Assembly: GCA_024280755.1 (NCBI GenBank)
Contig: JAJRPN010000012.1
Span: 1 to 64,000 of the forward strand
Source: Planctomycetota bacterium
Lineage (GTDB): Bacteria; Planctomycetota; Phycisphaerae; Phycisphaerales; UBA1924
Length of the DNA: 64,000 bases
Reading direction: 5' to 3'
Part shown: in pieces, positions 1 through 7,663 of the stretch
Numbering within the stretch: position 1 is the stretch's first letter
How the letters are laid out: each line of letters starts with the position of its first letter
Notes under the pieces: model-generated
What the model saw: only the letters and a program-made list of their open reading frames with translations
The model's database searches: none
Told to the model about the DNA's origin: nothing
Position numbers and translations under genes: made by a program

Positions 1-61
1 GGACCTCGGCCTCACGAAGCTTGTTGATGATCTGCTCTGCTGAATGCCGTTTCCTGGCCAT
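1..61 (-). CDS. IS3-family transposase OrfA, N-terminal 20 residues only
   Basis: The reverse complement of 61 to 1 starts with ATG and reads MARKRHSAEQII followed by NKLREAEV. This is the typical start of IS3-family OrfA proteins, a helix-turn-helix protein that binds the element ends and is fused to the OrfB DDE integrase by programmed frameshifting. Only the first 20 codons are in the window. The reading is short but distinctive. Confidence 0.75.
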   Translation of the reverse strand, partial: MARKRHSAEQIINKLREAEV

Positions 62-139
62 GATTGTCTGCCTTCCAAATACGCCCATTCTACGAGGATA
101 CTCGCATAAGGAATGGACTAGTTATTGGGGGGCAGGTCA
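1..139 (-). mobile_element. Left end of an IS3-family insertion sequence (runs off the window start)
   Basis: The minus strand from 61 downwards encodes the N-terminus of an IS3-family OrfA. Upstream of it, at 139 on the minus strand, the sequence starts TGACCTGCCCCCC, a TG-starting G/C-rich end that fits an IS3-type terminal inverted repeat. The element end is therefore placed at 139. The other end, the second inverted repeat and any target duplication lie outside the window, so the boundary is an inference from one end only. Confidence 0.7.
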
Positions 140-584
140 GGCGGATGAATTTGCGTTAAACGAGTCAAATCCATTGGGGGTTTTTAGAAAATTGCATCCA
201 TACTCTTTACTGCTGTTTTTGTTTGCTTTTATTATTTCTTTGCATTATCTATCGTATTATTTTACCGGAATTTCGCCTACCAAGCATTTTGTCAATCCGT
301 TCTTGGATGGTTTGGCTCTTTTTTTGATTTATAATTTCACACTTTTTGCAGGGTTTCGTGTGCCATTTTTAACAAGTGTGTACATCGACAAGGAAAAAAT
401 TTCGTATTCGTGTTTTAGTGGCGCCGTATTCTTTGAAAGAGCAGCAACAAAGATGTATTTGCGGAATGTGTCAGGGGAAATATATCATTGTGTTCTGGAA
501 TCTCAAGGCCAAACCAAATCACTCTTTGTTGACGGGCAATCAGTTGTTTTACTCAGTTTGTGGGGAGGCAATGAAGGAGAGTAA
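140..584 (+). pseudogene. Two-helix membrane protein truncated at its 5' end by the IS
   Basis: The open frame that crosses 140 encodes a protein with two hydrophobic segments (PYSLLLFLFAFIISLHYLSYYF, then a segment around GLALFLIYNFTLFAGF) and a C-terminal beta-rich part that could be a small PH-like domain. An in-frame ATG exists upstream only inside the IS (21 or 60), and no ATG, GTG or TTG occurs in frame between 140 and the first membrane segment. I infer that the native start was removed by the insertion. The stop is TAA at 582-584. The gene is more AT-rich than its neighbours. Family not recognised. Confidence 0.5.
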
Positions 585-585
585 A

Positions 586-816
586 TTATTGGTCTATCGA
601 GCTACTGTTTGCGCAAACGATTTTCGATCCATCCTTCATCACAAATTCCACATCCTGATATGCCGTTACATCCTCTAACGGATCGCGTGGAACCGCGATG
701 AAATCGGCGGCGTTGATGGTGGCGGAGATGAGGCAATCGGTGGGGGGCATGTCGGCTTGGTGCATGTAGATGAACTCTTGGGCGTTTGTGTTGTGGCAGG
801 TTGTATTGGGTGGATG
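586..816 (-). pseudogene. Remnant of the C-terminus of an amidohydrolase
   Basis: Read on the minus strand, this stretch gives HNTNAQEFIYMHQADMPP, then SATINAAD, then FIAVPRDPLEDVTAYQDVEF and VMKDG before a TAA stop. That is the C-terminal pattern of imidazolonepropionase-like metal-dependent amidohydrolases (GTNAQEF, ATxNAA, DPLEDI, VMKDG). The usual 15-20 residues between NAA and the DPLEDI strand (LLGL...GxIxxGKxAD) are missing, so there is an internal deletion. No start codon and no N-terminal metal-binding part are present. A decayed gene. Confidence 0.6.
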
Positions 817-1170
817 CGATCGGGGTGAAGATCAGGGCTGTGGTAAGCGTCTGGATGAAATGTATTATCGGCCCTCTCGATAAGCGGTGAGGACACCACA
901 GATTTGTGGTGGGTGTGGGGGGGTAGAATTTGCGCGTATATGCGTTTGGTGAAAATTGTTGGGATCAACGAAAGACGAGATAGAGAGCATTGAAGCTGGA
1001 TTTGGAAGTGTCTACGAGGTTTTTAGGGCGTGTCTGAGTCTATTTGTGTAATAAATGCTCAGTACATTGGGTATTTCTCTCTATCGGTGTCTCAATGCCA
1101 CCGAATTAGACCCCATGAAGAAGGGGTGGTTTTCATCGCCCCATTGTGGGTTACTTGTCTCGTGAGCAAT
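817..1170. other. Gap without a supported gene
   Basis: Between the amidohydrolase remnant and the histidine kinase I find no frame with recognisable protein features. The first part may hold further decayed amidohydrolase sequence that I cannot align by eye. The promoter of the downstream kinase should lie near the right end, but no clear -10/-35 pair stands out. Confidence 0.4.
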
Positions 1171-3519
1171 ATGACTACAGGTATTGAATCATCGCATGAT
1201 CACACTCATCCTGCCTCTGGCAGCAGGGTGTCTCGTTGTTTAGACGGGTACTTTGCTGTTGTATTGGTGTGTGTGATTTCTTTGGCGACATGGGGCGTTG
1301 CGTATACGCAGGTCTTTCAGACAGCTAAGAAACAGCAAGCGATCGAGCTGCATGCTCGAGCCGTAGATATTCGAGATGAGATTCGTGATCGATTTATTGA
1401 TTATGAAATCGGACTCGACTTTGGTCGCAGCTTCGTGATGTCGAGCGAGTTCGTGTCGCGCAGCGAATGGCAGATGTTTTATAACACCCAGCATCTTGAT
1501 GCTCACTTTCCTGGGGTGATGGGCTATGGGTTTGTCGAGGTGGTGGAGCCTGATGAACTCGATGGATTTGTCGCGCGTATGCGAGCAGATGGAGCACCTG
1601 CGTATAGCGTGAAGGTGCATTCTGGGGTGGGGCAAACAGATCCGAATGATTCGAAGTATTTGATCAAGTATCTCGAGCCGGCATCTCGAAATCGACAAGT
1701 CTGGGGGCTCGATGTGGCTGCCCGGGCTGAAAACAAAAGAGTGTACGATCAATCGATGGACACCGGCGAGATTTGTGTCTCGGCACCGATCCGGTTGATG
1801 CAAAGCGGGCAAGATTCATGGGGATTGATCTTTGCGATTCCAGTGTATCGTCAGGGTGCAGCGATCGAAACCATTGATCAACGGCGTAAAGCGATTGTCG
1901 GCTGGGTTTCGTCTTCCATAGATCTTGATCAGTTCTTTGATGCGGAATGGGCAGACGGGTGGGGTGATTTTAATATTGAGCTTTCGAGCTTTGGCATCGC
2001 TACCCAAATGAATAATCGGATAGAAGGCAAAGTTGTGTATCAATCATCAGCGTCGGCACGAGAAGTATCTGTTGGTCGTGCGACAACGCAAGTTGTGTTT
2101 GATGTTGAGAATGTAACCTTTGTTCTTACGCTGATTCCAAAGCGGGCACCGAGCGCTTGGATGGCTGCTGGGCATCGAGCAGTTGTGCTGTTTGGCGGGT
2201 TCTTGATTGTTGTCTTGTTGACACTGATCACATGGTCGGTCACGCGGACAAAGGTACAAGCGATTCGGTTGGCAAGGTCGATGACCAAAACGATTCGCGA
2301 GAGCGAGAATCGTCAGCGTGCTTTGGCCTTGCAGGCGGATTCAGCGAATAAATCGAAGTCCGAGTTCTTGGCGAATATGAGCCATGAGATTCGCACGCCG
2401 ATGACTTCGATCCTTGGGTACAGCGAGATTCTCGAAGACAACATCGTTGCTGAGACGAGCAATGCTTGCCGAGAGGCGATCGCAGCGATTCATCGATCTG
2501 GCAAGCACCTGATGATGGTGATCAACGATGTGCTTGATCTTTCAAAGATTGAATCTGGCAAGCTCACAGTTGATCACGCGGAGTGCTCTTTGCTTGAAAC
2601 AGTGGTTGATGTCGAACAGGCGTTGAGCATTGGAGCTTCGAGAAAAGGGTTGGATCTTCGTGTTGAGTTTGCATCCCCTTTTCCAACAAGAGTACATACA
2701 GATGCGTATCGGGTTCGTCAGATTTTGATTAATCTCGTGGGGAACGCGATCAAGTTTACAACCCAGGGTTCGATTCGGATTGTTCTCGATGCCGATGACA
2801 AGCTCATTCGTTTCTCGATAATCGATACCGGCGAGGGGATCGCAGATTCTGAGCTGTCGAATATCTTTAAGCCGTTTGGTCAGATAGAGAAACCGCTCAA
2901 ACAAAGGCACGAGGGGACCGGGCTTGGGCTTGCGATCTCTGAGCATCTTGCTTGTTTGCTCGGAGGCAATCTAACGGTCAAATCTGTACTCGGTGAGGGT
3001 TCAACCTTTGTCTTGAGTATTCCAGCGGATTGCCCAGATGAAGTAGAGACTGTGAAGGTATTACCCGCGAAGGCGCTGTCGGTTGGGCTTCCGATTGGCA
3101 GCGACGGGACGCTTCGGGTTGTCGATCAGTTTGTTGGTACAGTGTTGCTTGTTGAGGACGGCGTTGACAATCAACTCCTGATCTCTCGTGTGCTCAAGAA
3201 GGCCGGCTTGACTGTTGAGATCGTTGAGAACGGGCAGCTTGCTGTTGATGCGTTGAGCGGGGATCACAACTTCGACATTGTGTTGATGGACATGCAGATG
3301 CCTGTGATGGACGGCTATCAAGCAACACGCGAGTTGCGTCGGCTTGGGAATATGATCCCGATCGTCGCCTTGACAGCGCACGCAATGGCTGGGGATCGTC
3401 AAGAGTGTCTCGATGCGGGTTGTAATGAGTATGCCACCAAGCCAATCAATCGTGAAAGGCTCTTCCGCATTATCAAAGAGTTGATGGACAAGGGTGGTTC
3501 AGGACAAGCTGCGGCCTAG
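1171..3519 (+). CDS. CHASE-domain hybrid sensor histidine kinase
   Basis: Membrane sensor kinase with a C-terminal receiver. With the start at 1171 the protein has 782 residues: a first membrane segment at about 27-46, a periplasmic CHASE-like domain (about 75-300), a second membrane segment at about 336-356, HisKA with NMSHEIRTPM (phospho-acceptor His405), an HATPase domain with N-box LVGNAIKFT, DTGEGI and GTGLGLAIS, and a receiver domain with LLVEDG and LMDMQMPVMDG (phospho-acceptor Asp707) and KPI. The open frame reaches back to 1030, but the upstream part lacks domain character and 1171 places the first membrane segment near the N-terminus. The ligand is unknown. No partner response regulator is adjacent. 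Confidence 0.88.
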   Translation: MTTGIESSHDHTHPASGSRVSRCLDGYFAVVLVCVISLATWGVAYTQVFQTAKKQQAIELHARAVDIRDEIRDRFIDYEIGLDFGRSFVMSSEFVSRSEWQMFYNTQHLDAHFPGVMGYGFVEVVEPDELDGFVARMRADGAPAYSVKVHSGVGQTDPNDSKYLIKYLEPASRNRQVWGLDVAARAENKRVYDQSMDTGEICVSAPIRLMQSGQDSWGLIFAIPVYRQGAAIETIDQRRKAIVGWVSSSIDLDQFFDAEWADGWGDFNIELSSFGIATQMNNRIEGKVVYQSSASAREVSVGRATTQVVFDVENVTFVLTLIPKRAPSAWMAAGHRAVVLFGGFLIVVLLTLITWSVTRTKVQAIRLARSMTKTIRESENRQRALALQADSANKSKSEFLANMSHEIRTPMTSILGYSEILEDNIVAETSNACREAIAAIHRSGKHLMMVINDVLDLSKIESGKLTVDHAECSLLETVVDVEQALSIGASRKGLDLRVEFASPFPTRVHTDAYRVRQILINLVGNAIKFTTQGSIRIVLDADDKLIRFSIIDTGEGIADSELSNIFKPFGQIEKPLKQRHEGTGLGLAISEHLACLLGGNLTVKSVLGEGSTFVLSIPADCPDEVETVKVLPAKALSVGLPIGSDGTLRVVDQFVGTVLLVEDGVDNQLLISRVLKKAGLTVEIVENGQLAVDALSGDHNFDIVLMDMQMPVMDGYQATRELRRLGNMIPIVALTAHAMAGDRQECLDAGCNEYATKPINRERLFRIIKELMDKGGSGQAAA

Positions 3520-3563
3520 GTCGTTTCTGACGACTCGGCTTTCTCTTTTCTGGGTGCCCCGTC

Positions 3564-3581
3564 GGAGCCGTCTTCGGCTCC
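3564..3581. terminator. Perfect hairpin after the histidine kinase
   Basis: GGAGCCG-TCTT-CGGCTCC is a 7-bp perfect stem with a 4-base loop, 45 bp after the kinase stop. No T-run follows, so it is a weak candidate for an intrinsic terminator or an mRNA 3'-end stabiliser. Confidence 0.4.
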
Positions 3582-3790
3582 TTCGGGTCAAAGGCAAGAG
3601 TTTTCGATCCCGAAGGAGGATAAGAATCCTCCGTGGGACCACCCGGAAAGAGCGGTCAAATGCGACCTAGGGACGCAAGAGTGAGCAGAATGATTTTTGT
3701 GATGAGATTGATTGCGCTTGCAGTCAATCTGTTTTTTTGTGTAGAATGCCATTGATGGCAGATATTTCTTCAACATTCGAAAGGGTTCAA

Positions 3791-4360
3791 ATGGCGTGTG
3801 TAGTAGTTGTGTATCACTCGGTGGCCGGGCACACGAAGTCGATTGCATTGTCGGTCGCCAAGGGTGTTTCTTTGGTCGATGGCGTAGGTGTTGAGGTGTT
3901 GTGTGTTGATGATGTACCGGCGTTTGATGCGAAGGTTCATCAGCCCGCGTGGGAGATGCTTAACAATGCGGACGCGATTGTGTTTGGTTCGCCGACCTAT
4001 ATGGGGAGTGTGTCTGCAGCGTTTAAAGCGTTTATGGATACGACAGGTTCGCTTTGGTATGTGCGTCGGTGGATGGACAAACTGGCGGCTGGATTTACAG
4101 TTGGTGGTGGTTTGGCCGGTGACAAACAGAGCACGCTTCAGGCGATGCAGGTCTTTGCATCGCAGCATGGGATGGTGTGGGTGTCGATGGGTGTTGGTGT
4201 TGGCGAGAAGGGGATCGATCGGTTATCAAGTTCGATCGGGATGATGGCACAGGCGGACGACGGTCCGACGGAAGAGACGCCGCCGAAAGAGGATCATACG
4301 ACCGCGGAGCATTTTGGGAAACGGATCGCCAACGCGACGGTTCGATGGGGGACTGCGTAG
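3791..4360 (+). CDS. Flavodoxin-like NAD(P)H:quinone oxidoreductase family protein (WrbA-like)
   Basis: The 189-residue protein opens with VVVVYHSVAGHTKSIA, the phosphate-binding loop of flavodoxin folds (hydrophobic strand, then xSxxGHTxxxA), and continues with ADAIVFGSPTYMGSVSAAFKAF, a hallmark of WrbA and NADPH-dependent FMN reductases. It should bind FMN and reduce quinones or similar acceptors in the cytoplasm. The start at 3791 fits the family N-terminus; the open frame extends to 3737 without conserved sequence. The last 30 residues are charged and not conserved. It converges with dinB, whose stop lies 6 bp away. Confidence 0.8.
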   Translation: MACVVVVYHSVAGHTKSIALSVAKGVSLVDGVGVEVLCVDDVPAFDAKVHQPAWEMLNNADAIVFGSPTYMGSVSAAFKAFMDTTGSLWYVRRWMDKLAAGFTVGGGLAGDKQSTLQAMQVFASQHGMVWVSMGVGVGEKGIDRLSSSIGMMAQADDGPTEETPPKEDHTTAEHFGKRIANATVRWGTA

Positions 4361-4366
4361 AGAAAA

Positions 4367-5581
4367 CTAAGAGGGTCGGTCTTCAGGATTCGATCCCGGG
4401 CCATGCAACCCGTGGGCGGGCTTGGCTTTTAAAGTTGAAGCGCGGGTGAGTGCGTTTTTACCAAACCGATTCGTGATGGTGTCGGTTGCTCGATCGACCG
4501 CTTTGTTTGCATTGCTCGATTGGTTATCAAAGAGACCAGCTTCGGCGGGAGATTCGGTGAGTTGGGTTAAGCCAACGCCGATCAGGCGGACTGGGCGGAA
4601 GGTCTTTGCCCAGGTATCGAAGAGTGCTTTGGCAGCACTGTGGATGATGTTGGTTTCGTTGGTTTGGTTTTCGAGTGTGGTTGAGCGGGTGATCGTTTCG
4701 AAATCGCCGAAGCGCACTTTGATCGAGATGGTTTTGGTGTAGCGTTCGTGCTTGCGTAGGCGCGACGCGACATCCACGGCTTGTCGCGCGATGATCGCGC
4801 GGACTTCATCTGCGTTATCGAGATCAGTTGCGAAGGTGTGTTCGTGGGAGATGGACTTCGCGCCCTGGTCGATGCGGACAGGGCGGTCGTCGATGCCTCG
4901 TGATAGCCGATAGAGTTTTTCGCCAAAGTCGCCCAGGCGAGCGGTGAGTGTCTCGATAGGGAGATTGCGGAGTTGTTTCACGGTACGAACGCCGAGCCGT
5001 TCGAGGTTGCGTTGGGTGGAGGCTCCAACACCCATGAGTTTGCCGACCGGGAGTGGGTCAAGAATAGTTTGGATGGTTTCGTTGGTGATGACGGTGTAGC
5101 CGTCAGGTTTGTTCATGTCGGAAGCGAGCTTGGCGAGGAACTTGTTTGGCGCGATGCCGACGGAGCAGGTGAGGTTGAGTTCTTCTTTGACGAGTCGGCG
5201 GATTTCGATGGCGATGTTGGTGGGTGAGCCAAACAAATGCGTCGAGCCGGTGACATCGAGGAATGCCTCGTCGATAGAGATCGGTTGGATGGCGGGTGAG
5301 AAGCGTTCGAGGATTTCAAAGACTTGTTTGGAGACTTTGGAGTATGTGCCGTGGGAGCCTTTGACGAAGATGGCGTTGGGGCAAAGTCGTCTGGCGATGG
5401 ACGATGGCATCGCGGAGTGGCACCCAAAGACCCGGGCTTCATAGCTCGCCGCCGCAACGACCCCGCGTGGGCCGTCGCCGCCGACGAGGACGGGCTTGCC
5501 TCGGAGTTCGGGGTGATCGCGTTGTTCGACAGCAGCGAAGAAGGCGTCCATGTCGATGTGGAGGATGGCGCGGAGGGGCAT
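4367..5581 (-). CDS. dinB: DNA polymerase IV (Y-family translesion polymerase)
   Basis: A 404-residue Y-family polymerase. The start LRAILHIDMDAFFAAVEQRD contains the first catalytic Asp and the steric-gate region; SIDEAFLDVTG supplies the second acidic pair; SVGIAPNKFLAKLASDMNKP and the helix-hairpin-helix GKLMGVGASTQRNLERLG follow, then the little-finger domain. It carries out error-prone bypass of DNA lesions. ATG at 5581 matches the family start; the frame extends upstream only into the terminator of the next gene. The C-terminus is basic, but no clear clamp-binding motif is evident by eye. Confidence 0.95.
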   Translation of the reverse strand: MPLRAILHIDMDAFFAAVEQRDHPELRGKPVLVGGDGPRGVVAAASYEARVFGCHSAMPSSIARRLCPNAIFVKGSHGTYSKVSKQVFEILERFSPAIQPISIDEAFLDVTGSTHLFGSPTNIAIEIRRLVKEELNLTCSVGIAPNKFLAKLASDMNKPDGYTVITNETIQTILDPLPVGKLMGVGASTQRNLERLGVRTVKQLRNLPIETLTARLGDFGEKLYRLSRGIDDRPVRIDQGAKSISHEHTFATDLDNADEVRAIIARQAVDVASRLRKHERYTKTISIKVRFGDFETITRSTTLENQTNETNIIHSAAKALFDTWAKTFRPVRLIGVGLTQLTESPAEAGLFDNQSSNANKAVDRATDTITNRFGKNALTRASTLKAKPAHGLHGPGSNPEDRPS

Positions 5582-5631
5582 GGGGGATTGTATCTGATTT
5601 TTTGCGAACCGGGGCGCCCGGTATTCGAGGT

Positions 5632-5672
5632 AAAAAAATGCCCCATGTCGCTCTTTGAGTGACACGGGGCAT
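5632..5672 (-). terminator. Rho-independent terminator of the FG-GAP/dockerin gene
   Basis: On the minus strand ATGCCCCGTGTC and GACATGGGGCAT form a 12-bp stem around a loop, followed by seven T residues (plus-strand A-run 5632-5638). It ends the transcript that starts upstream of 7159. Confidence 0.85.
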
Positions 5673-5707
5673 TTGGAATATGAGTGTGCCGCAAGCTGTT
5701 GGCCTGC

Positions 5708-7159
5708 TTATGGGCAGCCGACAGCAAAGGCGCTGAGGAACTCTGAGATATCGAAGAAGTTGAGTAGGCCGTCGCCGGTGAAGTCTGCAGCGAGGTTGTT
5801 GGAGTTATAGAATGCGAGGAAGAGTGGGATATCAAAGAAGTTCAATACACCATCGTTGCTCAGGTCTGCGGGGCATGGATTGCAATCTGGTGCAAGGTTA
5901 TACACATATGCTGACCCAGACTGGAAGCCATCGTCTTCGTTGAGGTGGGCCCCAAAGATGCCGGCATCGCCCCGCATGGAGACGGCGTAGCCGAACTGGT
6001 CAAACACGAAGGCGTCGGATGGTGAAAGCTTGGCCATGTGAGGCCAAACATTTCCGGTACGATCAAAGACATAGACAGTCCCTGCGTTTTCACCAAAGCC
6101 TGCATGACGAGGTGCGCCGACAATCGCTCTGTCGCCATCTATGGCGACAGAGAAACCAAACTCGTCGCCATTTGAGCCTGATCCGTCGAGTGGGAAGAGC
6201 TTTGTTTGCTGCATCCATGGGCCGGTGTTGTCGGTGAAGATATAGGCGGATCCGGATCTATCGTTGTCATACCTTGATCCAACGATTACTGAGGATTGGT
6301 CGCTGCTGATTGAGACAGAGTATCCGAACTGATCGAACTCTTCTGGGTCAAGGGGCAAGAGCTTTGCTTGTTGTGTCCATGTGCCGCCGCTTCGTGCGAA
6401 GATGTATGCGGTGCCCGAGAGCATGCCGTTGTCGTTTTCTGCATAAGCTCCGACGATGGCGGTGTCGCCAGATACTGAAACGGCGTTGCCAAACTCTTTG
6501 CCGGCATCGGCATCATCGGGTGTGATTTTCGCCTGCTGAGTCCATGCGCCGTCGGTTCGGGTAAAGACATAGGCAGCACCCTGCCAACTATTTCCATCTC
6601 CATCTCTCCATGCGCCGATGAGTGCGGTGTCGCCGCTGATTGAAACGGTGTATCCGAAGTCATCACCGATTGCTCCGTCATCTGCGAGGAGTTTGGCTTG
6701 TTGAGTCCATACCCCGCCGTCGTTGGTGTAGATGTATGCCGAGCCGGATAGAACGCCGTTGTCGTCGTCTCTTCTTGCGCCGATGAGAACGGTGTCGCCG
6801 CTGATTGAAACAGAATGACCGAACCATTGGTCGAGCCCTCCGTCAGCGGGCACGATTTTTGCTTGCTGTGTCCATGTCCCCCCATTGTTGGTCATGATGT
6901 ATGCCGAGCCTGAAGAGAAGCCGTTGGGTGTGTCGCCGTAGGCGCCGACGATCGCGGTGTCGCCATCAATAGCGACGGCGAATCCAAACAGGTCGCTGAA
7001 GGTTGCGTCGTCAGCAAGGAGTTTGACGATCTCGACGGGGTCGCAATCAGATGCGTATACGGGTGTTGCCAGTCCCAAAGCGAGCACACCTGCCATTGCG
7101 GCAAGTTTTCCCGCTTCAATCCATTGGTGTGTATGTGTGTGTTTCGCAGATACTTTCAT
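5708..7159 (-). CDS. Secreted FG-GAP repeat protein with C-terminal GC-type dockerin-like domain
   Basis: 483 residues, with a signal peptide ending around ATPVYASDC. About six repeats of 50-55 residues follow the pattern FGxSVSISGDTxxIGA....GSAYIFT...WTQQAK, the FG-GAP type of beta-propeller blade. The C-terminus has two Ca-binding-type repeats (ADLSNDGVLNFFDI and ADFTGDGLLNFFDIS) and ends AVGCP. A Cys lies just before the first repeat (CNPCPADL). The ATG at 7159 is chosen because it starts the signal peptide; the frame runs further without support. Function unknown, probably cell-surface or exported. Transcription stops at the hairpin at 5632-5672. Confidence 0.85.
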   Translation of the reverse strand: MKVSAKHTHTHQWIEAGKLAAMAGVLALGLATPVYASDCDPVEIVKLLADDATFSDLFGFAVAIDGDTAIVGAYGDTPNGFSSGSAYIMTNNGGTWTQQAKIVPADGGLDQWFGHSVSISGDTVLIGARRDDDNGVLSGSAYIYTNDGGVWTQQAKLLADDGAIGDDFGYTVSISGDTALIGAWRDGDGNSWQGAAYVFTRTDGAWTQQAKITPDDADAGKEFGNAVSVSGDTAIVGAYAENDNGMLSGTAYIFARSGGTWTQQAKLLPLDPEEFDQFGYSVSISSDQSSVIVGSRYDNDRSGSAYIFTDNTGPWMQQTKLFPLDGSGSNGDEFGFSVAIDGDRAIVGAPRHAGFGENAGTVYVFDRTGNVWPHMAKLSPSDAFVFDQFGYAVSMRGDAGIFGAHLNEDDGFQSGSAYVYNLAPDCNPCPADLSNDGVLNFFDIPLFLAFYNSNNLAADFTGDGLLNFFDISEFLSAFAVGCP

Positions 7160-7663
7160 CTTTGTGTTCTCCAAGGCTGTTTGATTAACCCTTAAAAAGG
7201 ACGGGCAAGTCCACAATTGGTTCGGACTCTCGTTGTGTGAGAGCCTAACTCAATGTGTGTCAAGATACAATAGCTTGTTCGGAAAACACTGGTTTTTCAT
7301 TGGTTTTCGTCTGGAAACACATAGAGCGAGCTTTTGATTTGGGCGGCCGTAGGGGGTTTGTTTCGGTGCGCCTTCGTGGGCGAGTTGAAAGGGTATTTCA
7401 AGATCCGACTGCACCCAAGAGGGCGAGTCGTGGCACCCGGCAACAGTTGATTCCGAACAGCCCAATGTTTTGTGCTGGCTGTTCGAGTTGCTTTCGATTT
7501 CAGCAGATCCAGCAGTTGTTCCACTCATCGCATTGTTTCTTCATGATCATCGGATACGAGTTCGTTCTTCTGCGCGAGAGTGGCTTGGCCGTATGGCTAT
7601 TCGTGAAGCTCGAATAGCCATTCGCCAATTTGACTCAGCTTGATCATTTTGTGTTCAGGCCAA
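7160..7663. other. Intergenic region, no supported gene
   Basis: Both strands have open frames of 75-120 codons here, but none shows a family motif, a signal peptide with a plausible ribosome site, or consistent composition. The region includes the promoter side of the FG-GAP gene and the hairpin at 7594-7620. Confidence 0.5.
7594..7620. terminator. Perfect hairpin downstream of the FHA-GAF kinase
   Basis: TGGCTATTCG-TGAAGCT-CGAATAGCCA is a 10-bp perfect stem with a 7-base loop, located 44 bp past the stop of the kinase gene that reads on the minus strand. No T-run follows in that direction, so it may be an mRNA 3' structure rather than a classical terminator. Confidence 0.45.

Noticed and set aside
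675-968. 97-codon Pro/Ser-rich minus-strand frame
   Set aside because: It is an out-of-frame reading over the amidohydrolase remnant, whose frame gives a recognisable protein tail.
7255-7617. 120-codon plus-strand frame in the gap between the FG-GAP gene and the FHA kinase
   Set aside because: No family motif, and the frame crosses a perfect hairpin; competing frames on the other strand are equally open.
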